From NCBI RefSeq assembly GCF_009848495.1, contig NZ_WWEP01000036.1:164645-228644 (forward strand): DNA of 64,000 nucleotides. Direction: 5' to 3'. Origin of the DNA: Flavobacterium sp. MK4S-17 (lineage in GTDB: Bacteria > Bacteroidota > Bacteroidia > Flavobacteriales > Flavobacteriaceae). The notes beneath the pieces were generated by a model that had not been told where the DNA came from, searched no databases, and was given only the letters and a program-made list of their open reading frames with translations. Both the position numbers and the translations under genes were made by a program. The number at the start of each line of letters is the position of its first letter. Within the stretch, counting starts at the first letter, position 1. Positions 26,703 through 35,265 of this stretch are shown here, piece by piece.

Positions 26703-27221
26703 TTAAAAACGATAACCTACACCTATTTGGAAACCGGTAGTATTACCATCTACACCATCAAAATCACTAATATTAGCTAAACCTGCGTTATACCTGGCAT
26801 CAAAAAATACACCCATTGGTAGCTCATAACCAGCACCTATGCCTAAACCGAAGTCAAATGATTTTACATTATCATCAATTTCTTCATCAGCAGCAACTTT
26901 AAAACCAAAATGAGGACCAGCCTGAATGCTTAAACCTTCAATAACATAGTATTTAGCCATTACAGGTATCCTTATATAATCGATACTTGCATCCTCAGCA
27001 CCTTCGTTAGAATATAGAAGTTCTGGTTGTACATGAAATTTTTCAGAAACACTAAAATCTGCAAGAGCGCCCACATAAAAACCTGTTTTTCCATCGGCGT
27101 CAAAATCACCACCAATATTGGTAAAGTTAGCACCAGCCTTAACACCAAAATTGATTTCCTGAGCTTGTGCAGCTGCACCGAAAGCCATAAGGGCAACAGC
27201 TGATAGTAATAATTTTTTCAT
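26703..27221 (-). CDS. Outer-membrane beta-barrel protein, barrel paralogue 3
   Basis: A 172-residue PorT-like outer-membrane protein. The signal (LLSAVALMAFGAAAQAQ) is followed by INFGVKAGANFTNIGGDFD, FYVGALADFSVSEKFHVQPE, IRIPVMAKYYVIEGLSIQAG and terminal FQIGVGYRF. The blocks align one to one with those of paralogues 1, 4 and 5. Loops are Asp-rich. A TACATTTG -7 box lies at 27253-27260 on the minus strand. The gene is divergent from paralogue 4. Confidence 0.9.
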   Translation of the reverse strand: MKKLLLSAVALMAFGAAAQAQEINFGVKAGANFTNIGGDFDADGKTGFYVGALADFSVSEKFHVQPELLYSNEGAEDASIDYIRIPVMAKYYVIEGLSIQAGPHFGFKVAADEEIDDNVKSFDFGLGIGAGYELPMGVFFDARYNAGLANISDFDGVDGNTTGFQIGVGYRF

Positions 27222-27466
27222 TTGTGTTTAAATTTTTAATTGTTACGTAAGGCAAATGTATAAAAAATATTAATAGGAAAACTACCTAATATTAGGTATT
27301 TTTTAACTATTTGTTAGGAATAGCTTATCATATTGTAACGCTAATTGTAAAATGTAAGTAATTTATGAAACTTTTAACTTATCACATCTTTTTAATTATG
27401 TAATTTTTCACTGCAGTTATAAAGGGTTTGCTTTTTATATTTAATTTTGGGGCCACATAACAAAAC

Positions 27467-28009
27467 ATGAAATTAAATATGAAAAAATTATTACTTATTG
27501 CTGTTTTATTTTTTGCAGGGACTGTAGCATATTCCCAATCATACGGTATTAAGGCCGGAATGAATATTGCAACGCTGGATGGTGATGATGCGGATGCTTT
27601 AGATCCTGAAGCAATAATAGGCTATCATGTAGGATTTGTTGCTGAACTGAGGATATTTGACAACCTGACTTTGCAGCCTGAACTATTATATTCTATACAA
27701 GGTGCGGAACTGAATAATAAAAGATATGAGTTAGGGTATATATCATTGCCTGTAATGGCAAAATTTTACCTTAACGATAACCTGAACCTGCATTTAGGCC
27801 CACAGGTAGGCTTTTTGGTAAGCGAGTCTAACGAAATTGATGAAGACAATAGCAATACCCTGGATTTTGGACTTGCGGGAGGGCTTGAATTTTTTATAAC
27901 TGACGGCCTTTTTATACAGGCACGTTACAGTGCAGGATTCAGTGAGATTGCCGAGGGCAGGGACATAACAAATTCTGTTTACCAGGTATCGCTGGGTTAT
28001 ATGTTTTAA
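27467..28009 (+). CDS. Outer-membrane beta-barrel protein, barrel paralogue 4
   Basis: A 180-residue PorT-like barrel. The signal peptide (LLIAVLFFAGTVAYSQ) is followed by YGIKAGMNIATLDGDDADAL, YHVGFVAELRIFDNLTLQPE, ISLPVMAKFYLNDNLNLHLG and terminal YQVSLGYMF. ATG 27467 is taken as the start; ATG 27479 (four codons later) is equally good for the signal. A TAATTTTG box lies at 27442-27449. It is followed after 21 bp by paralogue 5 on the same strand, so the two form an operon. Confidence 0.9.
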   Translation: MKLNMKKLLLIAVLFFAGTVAYSQSYGIKAGMNIATLDGDDADALDPEAIIGYHVGFVAELRIFDNLTLQPELLYSIQGAELNNKRYELGYISLPVMAKFYLNDNLNLHLGPQVGFLVSESNEIDEDNSNTLDFGLAGGLEFFITDGLFIQARYSAGFSEIAEGRDITNSVYQVSLGYMF

Positions 28010-28030
28010 ACAACTTAAACTGATTATAAT

Positions 28031-28585
28031 ATGAAAAAGTTTTTTGTAGCAATGGTAATGTTTGCAGGTGCATATACAGCACAGGCACAAGGTATTGATT
28101 TTGGTATTAAGGCAGGTGCCAACTTTGCAAAATTCAATGGGGATTTGGATAGTGATGGTATCACCAGTTTTCATGCCGGGGCTGTACTTGAACTTAATAT
28201 TGTGCCTAATTTTTCAGTACAGGCCGAAGGCCTTTTCTCATCTATGGGTGGTAAAGCAACTTTAGAAGCGGAAGGAGTTGAAGGCGTTGCTGAGGATATA
28301 AATTTAGATTACATATCTGTTCCTGTACTTGCAAAATTTTATGTATTACCCGAAACATTAAGCCTTATGGCCGGGCCGCAGTTTTCATTTTTAGTTAATG
28401 ATGCTGATGACCTTGATGCTGAAAGCTTTGACCTTGCCCTATCCGGTGGTGCAGAGGTTAAAATTATAGGCGGGCTGTTTGCACAGGCAAGGTATAATAT
28501 AGGCCTTACCAATGTGGTGGACAGCGAGCTTACAGGGGATGCAAAAAATGCTGTGTTCCAGCTATCTGTCGGCTATATGTTTTAA
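28031..28585 (+). CDS. Outer-membrane beta-barrel protein, barrel paralogue 5
   Basis: A 184-residue PorT-like barrel. The signal peptide (FVAMVMFAGAYTAQAQ) is followed by IDFGIKAGANFAKFNGDLD, FHAGAVLELNIVPNFSVQAE, ISVPVLAKFYVLPETLSLMAG and terminal FQLSVGYMF. It is the closest in layout to paralogue 4, which it follows by 21 bp. A terminator follows at 28605-28630. The function is not known beyond membership of the porin-like outer-membrane family. Confidence 0.9.
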   Translation: MKKFFVAMVMFAGAYTAQAQGIDFGIKAGANFAKFNGDLDSDGITSFHAGAVLELNIVPNFSVQAEGLFSSMGGKATLEAEGVEGVAEDINLDYISVPVLAKFYVLPETLSLMAGPQFSFLVNDADDLDAESFDLALSGGAEVKIIGGLFAQARYNIGLTNVVDSELTGDAKNAVFQLSVGYMF

Positions 28586-28604
28586 AATATAACAGTAGAT
28601 TTTT

Positions 28605-28630
28605 AAACCTGCCCCCGGGCAGGTTTTTTT
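28605..28630 (+). terminator. Intrinsic terminator after barrel paralogues 4-5
   Basis: Stem AAACCTGCCC (28605-28614) / GGGCAGGTTT (28617-28626), followed by T's to 28630. Confidence 0.9.
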
Positions 28631-28709
28631 ATGGTTATAAATGTTAAATTTTTTGTTATAGCCTATCAGCACCTGCTTTTGAATGATTATTTTTACAAAA
28701 AGATGACGA

Positions 28710-29129
28710 ATGAATATTATAATAATAAATGGCCCAAACCTTAACCTTTTAGGAAAGCGTGAGCCTGATATATATGGCAGCCTTTCCTTTGAGGGCTATC
28801 TTGAAATGCTGAAGGAAAAGTTTCCGCAGGTAACCCTAGAATACTACCAGACAAATATTGAGGGAGAAATTATATCCAAAATACAGGAAACAGGTTTTGA
28901 TTATAAAGGCATAATATTAAATGCAGGGGCTTATACACATACTTCCATAGGTATTGCCGATGCTATTAAAGCGGTTACCACACCAGTTGTGGAAGTCCAT
29001 ATATCCAATACATTTTCAAGGGAAACATTCAGGCACCAGTCTTATATCTCTCCTGTTGCGGCAGGTGTGGTTATAGGCTTCGGGCTTAAAGGTTATGAAC
29101 TTGCCCTACAATCATTAATTTCCAAATGA
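28710..29129 (+). CDS. aroQ: Type II 3-dehydroquinate dehydratase
   Basis: A 139-residue enzyme converting 3-dehydroquinate to 3-dehydroshikimate in the shikimate pathway. The flexible catalytic loop has GPNLNLLGKREPDIYG, with the family Arg and Tyr. The middle motif is LNAGAYTHTS, the catalytic His lies in VEVHISN, and IFRE/TFSRETFRHQSY follows. Length and motifs are those of the dodecameric type II enzyme. Its stop overlaps the ATG of the DUF5686 gene by 4 bp (ATGA), so the two genes are translationally coupled. Confidence 0.96.
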   Translation: MNIIIINGPNLNLLGKREPDIYGSLSFEGYLEMLKEKFPQVTLEYYQTNIEGEIISKIQETGFDYKGIILNAGAYTHTSIGIADAIKAVTTPVVEVHISNTFSRETFRHQSYISPVAAGVVIGFGLKGYELALQSLISK

Positions 29130-31579
29130 ATATGAAAAAAGCCTTTGTCCTGCTCTTTATACTAACCGGCCTTTGCAATTACGCTCAGGTTAAAGGACGT
29201 ATAACTAACCCCACTGGAAAAGGCATACCCGAAGCGGTAATTCATATAAAAGGTACATACATAGGTTCACCGGCTAATGAAAACGGTTATTTTTATATCG
29301 ATTTTAAGGAGAAAGGGGATTATACTTTTGTAATCAGGGCACTAGGGTACAAAACAAAAGAGGTAAAGGCTGACATAAACCGCTTTCCCCATGTATTTTA
29401 TACATCGCTGGAAAAAGAAAACCTGCAAGCCACTACCCTGCCTGCAGACAGTATTGTTAATAAAGCTATAGCAAACCGTTTACAAAATCTTGAAAAGCAA
29501 TCTAAATTTGAAGCTGACTTCTACTCAAAGGGAACGGTAGTAGTAAAAGACGTGCCAAAAGAAATATTATGGCAGGAAGTGGGAGATTTGGGAGGGGCTC
29601 TTGACTCAACCCGCAGTGGGATACTTTACCTTTCAGAAACATTGTCGCATATAAAACAGGAAAAGCCCGGCAAACTACACGAACACATTATTGCATCCAA
29701 AACCAGCGGAGAGGAAAATGAATACAGCTATAATAATGCCGAGGCTGCCGAGTTTAATTTTTACAGGAATATACTGCCTTTTGAGGTAAACGTGGTTTCA
29801 CCTATTGCCGATAACGCCTTTAATTATTACAATTACACACAGGAAGGGACTTTTAAGGATGAAGGCTTCAACATACATAAAATAAAGGTAAGCCCTGCAC
29901 GCGAAACCTCACCGGCTATGAAAGGCTATATATATGTAACCAGGGAAACAGGCGAACTTTATGCCGTAAACCTGAGCATAGCAGGAAGCCAGGTAAGGCA
30001 GGCATTACTGGACACACTCACTATACGCCAGAATTTTTCCTACAATCCTAAAAGTAAAATGTGGTTTAAAAATGTCCAGTCAATTAACTTTAAGGCAAGC
30101 CTGCTGGATGTAGATGCTTTAGGCAATTTTATATTTAGCTACAGCAATTATAACTACAACCCTGAATTTGAAAAACTAAGCAACGAAATATTATTTGTTG
30201 AACCGGAAGCCAACAAACGCCAGAATGAATTTTGGTATGAGAGGCGCCCCGTACCGCTTACCAGCTGGCAGATTGCAGATTATACAAAAAAAGACAGCAT
30301 ACAATGGCGGGAACAAACAACAACATATAAAGACTCTATAGACAGGCGGCGGAACAAACTTACTATTTTTGGTGCAGCACTGGGTTATACCTATTATAAC
30401 ACCGCCGAAAACTGGGATATTCATTTTTCAGGGCTTATACGCAGGCTGGGATTTAATACAGTACAGGCCTATAATACTGAACCTTCATTTACTTTTACAA
30501 AATATAATAGGGAAAAAGGCACTTATACTAAAATAGGCACTACCTTTAACTATGGCTATGCCGAAAACAGGTTTAGGGCAACAGGCAGCGTTTCCAGAAA
30601 GTACAACAGTTTTACTGATGCTATAATTACCCTATCGGGTGGCAGCAGTATAGAGCAATTTAATGCTGAAAAGCCTATAAACCGTATCGTAAATACCATA
30701 AGCACACTTTTTTTCAGGGAAAATTACATGAAACTATATGATAATAATTTCATCAGGCTAAGTTATCAGGAAGAGGTGGTTAATGGCATATATATTTACG
30801 GTAATGCGGAATATACAAGGCGCAGGGCAGTTTTCAATAATACTGATTTTTCAACCCTGAAAGATAAATATAAGCCTTATACATCCAACAATCCGTTATT
30901 GCCTTATGATTATGATACGCCTGCTTTTGAAAAGCACACTATGTACAAGGCTTCTATAGCAACACGGATAACATTCGGTCAAAAATACAGGACATTGCCT
31001 ACCGGAAAAGAAAACCTGCCGGAAACTGATTTCCCGCGACTGTACCTTAAATATGAAAAAGGGTTTGCATCCAACATAGACGATTATAATTTCAACCATT
31101 TGTCCGCAAGGGTTACCTACACGGTTTCACCGGGTAATGTAGGTGAGTTTGGCACCAATTTAAGGGCAGGAAAATTTTTCGATTCAGAGAATATTGCCTT
31201 TACAGATTACAGGCATTTTAACGGAAATCAAACTCATATTGGCAAATCAGAACGGTACCTGAATGTATTTAATTTCCTTCCTTATTATACACACAGTACA
31301 AACGACCAGTACTTTGAAGGGCATGCAGAGCATAATTTTAAGGGATACCTTACCAACAAGATACCGCTGATAAACAAACTGAACTACCATCTGGTAGCAG
31401 GCTATCATTTTTTAAGCGTACCTGAACATAAGCCTTATATGGAATTCACAGTGGGGCTGGATAACCTGGGTTGGGGAAAATTCCGATTCCTGCGTGTAGA
31501 TTATATCCGCTCTTACGAGAATGGTTTTATTGGCGATGGCGTTATTTTTGGGCTCACCTTCTTGGATATACTGGAATAA
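29126..31579 (+). CDS. DUF5686 / carboxypeptidase-regulatory-like outer-membrane protein, copy A
   Basis: An 817-residue exported protein. After a signal peptide (FVLLFILTGLCNYAQ) comes a carboxypeptidase-regulatory-like sandwich (about residues 22-100: GRITNPTGKGIPEAVIHIKG). The long DUF5686 region follows, beginning around ADSIVNKAIANRLQN and ending in a predicted outer-membrane barrel with KFRFLRVDYIRSYENGF and LTFLDILE. DUF5686 proteins are Bacteroidota-specific and of unknown function. Copy B (32743-35217) is a close paralogue. ATG 29126 overlaps the aroQ stop; ATG 29132 is a possible alternative. Confidence 0.9.
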   Translation: MNMKKAFVLLFILTGLCNYAQVKGRITNPTGKGIPEAVIHIKGTYIGSPANENGYFYIDFKEKGDYTFVIRALGYKTKEVKADINRFPHVFYTSLEKENLQATTLPADSIVNKAIANRLQNLEKQSKFEADFYSKGTVVVKDVPKEILWQEVGDLGGALDSTRSGILYLSETLSHIKQEKPGKLHEHIIASKTSGEENEYSYNNAEAAEFNFYRNILPFEVNVVSPIADNAFNYYNYTQEGTFKDEGFNIHKIKVSPARETSPAMKGYIYVTRETGELYAVNLSIAGSQVRQALLDTLTIRQNFSYNPKSKMWFKNVQSINFKASLLDVDALGNFIFSYSNYNYNPEFEKLSNEILFVEPEANKRQNEFWYERRPVPLTSWQIADYTKKDSIQWREQTTTYKDSIDRRRNKLTIFGAALGYTYYNTAENWDIHFSGLIRRLGFNTVQAYNTEPSFTFTKYNREKGTYTKIGTTFNYGYAENRFRATGSVSRKYNSFTDAIITLSGGSSIEQFNAEKPINRIVNTISTLFFRENYMKLYDNNFIRLSYQEEVVNGIYIYGNAEYTRRRAVFNNTDFSTLKDKYKPYTSNNPLLPYDYDTPAFEKHTMYKASIATRITFGQKYRTLPTGKENLPETDFPRLYLKYEKGFASNIDDYNFNHLSARVTYTVSPGNVGEFGTNLRAGKFFDSENIAFTDYRHFNGNQTHIGKSERYLNVFNFLPYYTHSTNDQYFEGHAEHNFKGYLTNKIPLINKLNYHLVAGYHFLSVPEHKPYMEFTVGLDNLGWGKFRFLRVDYIRSYENGFIGDGVIFGLTFLDILE

Positions 31580-31582
31580 TAA

Positions 31583-31843
31583 TTATTTTTTTCTTGAAAC
31601 ACTGCCCTTAAAATCCTCCAGCGGCTCCTTGCGGCGTATGCGCTGTATATCTTCCCACGTGGCACACTTAACGGTAAACTTCACTCCGTCAATAAGTATC
31701 GGCAATGTTACATATTCAACACCTGTCAAGTCTTCATTAAGGTAGTCTTCCATATCTTTTACAGAATAAAACCATTCCTTATCAAACTGAACCTTATTAA
31801 TAGTACTCTCTTTTATTAATAAAGCCTCACTAATCTTTTTCAT
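31583..31843 (-). CDS. Small protein with BRO-N-like segment, partner of NYN-LOTUS protein
   Basis: An 86-residue soluble protein. The segment FDKEWFYSVKDMEDYLNEDL resembles the first half of BRO-N/phage-antirepressor-type domains (x-EWYYSVxDVxxxL), and the rest has a hydrophobic beta pair (VTLPILIDGVKFTV) and a basic C-terminus. It starts 2 nt after the stop of the NYN-domain gene, so the two are co-transcribed and coupled. The BRO-N resemblance is by eye and covers only about 30 residues. The protein may be a DNA- or RNA-binding accessory of the NYN protein; the function is otherwise unknown. Confidence 0.72.
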   Translation of the reverse strand: MKKISEALLIKESTINKVQFDKEWFYSVKDMEDYLNEDLTGVEYVTLPILIDGVKFTVKCATWEDIQRIRRKEPLEDFKGSVSRKK

Positions 31844-31845
31844 TA

Positions 31846-32631
31846 TTATTTATTCTTTACATACACGTGCTTTATATTGCCTTTACCAGTTTCCCTTTCA
31901 TCCACTTCAAATGTTTTTATGCTCTTTATCAATTGCAGCATTTTAGAAAAACCATAATTCCTGGGGTCAAAATCAGGTTGCTTTTTTAAAATCAGGTTGC
32001 CCAGATCACCTAAAAAGGCCCATCCGTTCTCGTCGCCCAAATCATCAATACTTTGCCTTATAAGTTTAATAAGCCTATTATCTATTTTGCTAAGGGTTTC
32101 TTTATTTTTGGTCTTCACTTCAGCTACAACCGTGTCATCCTTTTTACTTTTTACCTTTGGTTTGCTTTCCTGAATCTTAATGTCTTCCTCATCGCCAAGA
32201 ATTTCTATATAGATAAATTTATCGCAGGCGGTGATAAAAGGTGTCAGTGTCTTTTTTTCGCCAATACCTATTACTTTCATCCCTGCTTCCCTAAGCCGTG
32301 TAGCCAGCCTTGTAAAATCGCTGTCGCTTGATACAATACAAAAACCGTCAACCTTGCCTGAATAAAGTATGTCCATGGCGTCAATAATCATAGCACTGTC
32401 AGTAGCATTTTTTCCGGTTGAATAGCTGTATTGCTGTATAGGTGTTATAGCATTTTCAAGCAAAACCTTTTTCCATCCGGCTACTGTAGGCTTTGTCCAG
32501 TCGGCATATATTCTTTTAAATGTGGGAGTCCCGTATTTTGCTATTTCTTCAAACATAGCTTTTACATTAGAGTAAGGAACGTTATCCGCATCAATTATAA
32601 CAGCAAGCCTTAAGTCCTGTATTGTATTCAT
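31846..32631 (-). CDS. NYN-domain ribonuclease-like protein with LOTUS/OST-HTH domain
   Basis: A 261-residue cytoplasmic protein. The N-terminal NYN (PIN-like, LabA/DUF88) domain has acidic metal-binding residues in AVIIDADNVPYSN (about residues 11-18), ATDSAMIIDAMDIL and CIVSSDSDFTRLATRLREAG. A charged linker covers about 155-180. The C-terminal OST-HTH/LOTUS winged helix (about 182-258) has LIKLIRQSIDDLGDENGWAF, LGNLILKKQPDFDPRNYGFS and a terminal KHVYVKNK. NYN domains are RNases, and LOTUS domains bind RNA (G-quadruplex binding is reported for some), so an RNA-processing role is likely. It is encoded opposite to, and between, two DUF5686 paralogues. Confidence 0.9.
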   Translation of the reverse strand: MNTIQDLRLAVIIDADNVPYSNVKAMFEEIAKYGTPTFKRIYADWTKPTVAGWKKVLLENAITPIQQYSYSTGKNATDSAMIIDAMDILYSGKVDGFCIVSSDSDFTRLATRLREAGMKVIGIGEKKTLTPFITACDKFIYIEILGDEEDIKIQESKPKVKSKKDDTVVAEVKTKNKETLSKIDNRLIKLIRQSIDDLGDENGWAFLGDLGNLILKKQPDFDPRNYGFSKMLQLIKSIKTFEVDERETGKGNIKHVYVKNK

Positions 32632-32742
32632 AAAAATAAATTTTACTCAAATATACAATATTGATACAACCATTTATCCATACACTTCGTCTATATGTTA
32701 TACCAATACATTATTGAATCCATTAATCAAATAAACCAACAC

Positions 32743-35217
32743 ATGTACAAAATTTTCACTTCTCTATTCCTGTTTGCTGTTCTTACAGCTCAGGCCCAGA
32801 TAAAGGGTACAATAACTTCGGCTGACGGGCAGCCCGTACCTTTTGTAAGTATAACCATAGAAAACACCTATACCGGCACAACTGCCAATGAAGAAGGCAA
32901 ATATGAATTGATGGTAAAAAAGACCGGCAGCTATACCCTGCTCTTCCAGTCAATAGGTTACAAACCCGCAAAAGTAACTTTAAATGTTACTTCTTTACCC
33001 TACACGCACAACATAACACTTCAGGATGAAAGCTACCAGCTTAATGAAGTGGTTATTTCCAACACAGAAGACCCTGCTTATGCTATTATAAGGCAGGCCA
33101 TAGCACATAAAAAGGAAAACTCTGAAAAGGCAGGGCGCTTTGAAGCTGATTTTTATTCAAAAGGGCTTTTTAAAGTAAAAGATGTACCTAAAAAAATAAT
33201 GGGAGTGGAAGTTGGCGATATGGATGGTACGCTGGATTCTACCGGTACCGGGATTATTTACCTTTCGGAAACAGTTTCAAAAATTACTTTTGAACAGCCT
33301 GATAACCTTAAAGAAAGGATTATTGCCTCAAAAGTGAGCGGCAACGACAAAGGTTTTAGTTATAATACTGCCATGGGCACACACTATAATTTTTATAATA
33401 ACTACATAAAATTTAATATAAACATGGTGTCGCCTTTGGCTAACAATGCATTTAATTATTACAGGTTTAAGCTGGAAGGCAGCTTTTTTGATGAAAACAA
33501 CAACCAGATAAACAAGATTAAAGTTATACCCCGCCGAGATAAAGAGCCGGTTTTTGAGGGTTATATTTATATAGTGGACGACAGTTGGGCTATTTATGCC
33601 ATTGATTTTGATATTAAAGGCTACAGGACACAGCAGCCCATACTGGAAAACCTGAATTTGAAACAGAATTTCAGCTATAACAGCAATAACAGGATATGGG
33701 CAAAAAATTCGCAAACTTTTGACCTTAATGCGGGGCTGTTCGGTATAAAGTTCAATGGTAATTTTACCCATGTTTACACCAATTATGTATTTCATGATAG
33801 TTTTGATAAAAAGACATTCGGCAAGGAAATAGTTTACATTGAGGAAGAATCGAATAAAAAAGATTCTACATACTGGAATGTTGTAAGGCCTGTAACCTTA
33901 ACCGATGAAGAAGCAAATGACTATGTAAAAAAAGACAGCCTCCAGGAATTAAGGAGTTCTAAAACTTACCTTGACTCAATTGACAGGAAACATAATAAAT
34001 TTAAGGCTATTGATATACTTATGGGATATTCCTACTCGAATTCCTATAAAAAAACATATTTTAATTATAAAGGCCTTGCCGATATAACTTCTGCAGGCTT
34101 TAATACTGTACAGGGCTGGAACATGGGTACCGGGTTTTCATTAACTACACAAAACGAAGATAAAGGCACGGCTAATTTTGCAGGTGTTGACTTTAACTAT
34201 GGCTTTGCCGAAGACCGCCTGCGTGTTACAGGGCGTATAGCCCGTAATTTTGGCAGGAATAAAGGCACACTGCACATATATGGCGGCAGCAAAGTGCAGC
34301 AGTTTAATCCATCCGAACCTATCACTCTTTTAATAAACACGGTAAGTACGCTTTTCTTTAAGGACAATTACATGAAGCTTTATGATAAAACATTTGCTGC
34401 CGCAACCTATGGGCGTGAGGTATTTACAGGCTTAAACATGCAGGGTACTGTTGAATATTCCAGAAGGAAGCCATTATTTAATAACACCGATTATGTATTA
34501 ATAAAGCAGGATGATGAATACACCTCAAATAATCCGCTTGACCCTTATAATGAAGAATCTGTACCATTTGAAAAACACAACCTTGTTAAAGCTACTGTTG
34601 GTGCCCGCATTAATTTTGGGCAAAAATATATAACCCGCCCGGATGGTAAAATAAATGTAAGCACGGGCAACTATCCAAGCGTGTACTTACAGTATGAAAA
34701 AGCATTTGCCGGAAGCGAAAAGCAATATGAGTATGATTATATAGGCATGCAAACCAGCTATAATGCAACCCTTAGCAACAAAGGAGATTTAGGAATTAAT
34801 TTAAAAGGAGGTAAATTCTTTAATGCAGAAAACATTTCCTTTGCTGATTATAAACATTTTAACGGCAACCAGACGCATATAGGAACCGGAGAACGTTACC
34901 TTAATGTTTTTAATTTACTGCCCTACTATTCACACAGTACAAACGACCAGTATTTTGAAGCACATGCCGAACACAACTTTAAAGGTTATATAATGAATAA
35001 AATTCCTTTACTGAATGAACTGCAATGGAACCTGGTTGTAGGCTACCACAATATTTCTACACCTGATTATAAGCCTTATCATGAATTTACTGTAGGCTTT
35101 GATAATATTGGCATTGGTAAATTCAGGTTTTTGCGGGTTGACTACATACGCGCCTACCAGGGAGGTTTCCAAACTGACGGAGTGGTATTCGGTATGAAGT
35201 TTTTAGATATACTATAA
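32743..35217 (+). CDS. DUF5686 / carboxypeptidase-regulatory-like outer-membrane protein, copy B
   Basis: An 824-residue exported protein with a signal peptide (SLFLFAVLTAQAQ), a carboxypeptidase-regulatory-like domain (GTITSADGQPVPFVSITIEN, about residues 20-100), and DUF5686 to the end. It is a close paralogue of the protein at 29126-31579: the last 120 residues share HFNGNQTHIG, ERYLNVFN, HSTNDQYFE, HAEHNFKGY and GKFRFLRVDYIR. The start is ATG 32743; an upstream ATG at 32695 would add 16 polar residues before the signal peptide. It is followed by a strong terminator. Confidence 0.9.
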   Translation: MYKIFTSLFLFAVLTAQAQIKGTITSADGQPVPFVSITIENTYTGTTANEEGKYELMVKKTGSYTLLFQSIGYKPAKVTLNVTSLPYTHNITLQDESYQLNEVVISNTEDPAYAIIRQAIAHKKENSEKAGRFEADFYSKGLFKVKDVPKKIMGVEVGDMDGTLDSTGTGIIYLSETVSKITFEQPDNLKERIIASKVSGNDKGFSYNTAMGTHYNFYNNYIKFNINMVSPLANNAFNYYRFKLEGSFFDENNNQINKIKVIPRRDKEPVFEGYIYIVDDSWAIYAIDFDIKGYRTQQPILENLNLKQNFSYNSNNRIWAKNSQTFDLNAGLFGIKFNGNFTHVYTNYVFHDSFDKKTFGKEIVYIEEESNKKDSTYWNVVRPVTLTDEEANDYVKKDSLQELRSSKTYLDSIDRKHNKFKAIDILMGYSYSNSYKKTYFNYKGLADITSAGFNTVQGWNMGTGFSLTTQNEDKGTANFAGVDFNYGFAEDRLRVTGRIARNFGRNKGTLHIYGGSKVQQFNPSEPITLLINTVSTLFFKDNYMKLYDKTFAAATYGREVFTGLNMQGTVEYSRRKPLFNNTDYVLIKQDDEYTSNNPLDPYNEESVPFEKHNLVKATVGARINFGQKYITRPDGKINVSTGNYPSVYLQYEKAFAGSEKQYEYDYIGMQTSYNATLSNKGDLGINLKGGKFFNAENISFADYKHFNGNQTHIGTGERYLNVFNLLPYYSHSTNDQYFEAHAEHNFKGYIMNKIPLLNELQWNLVVGYHNISTPDYKPYHEFTVGFDNIGIGKFRFLRVDYIRAYQGGFQTDGVVFGMKFLDIL

Positions 35218-35223
35218 TCAAAT

Positions 35224-35250
35224 AAAAAGCCCGCTATAAGCGGGCTTTTT
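35224..35250. terminator. Bidirectional intrinsic terminator
   Basis: Stem GCCCGC (35229-35234) / GCGGGC (35240-35245) with five A's before and five T's after, between convergent DUF5686 and murA genes. Confidence 0.92.
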
Positions 35251-35265
35251 ATTATTTAAAGGTGT

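Noticed and set aside
31583..32631. The NYN operon as remnant of a prophage because of the BRO-N-like segment
   Set aside because: There are no other phage genes, no integrase and no attachment sites; the segment is short and the base composition matches the neighbours.
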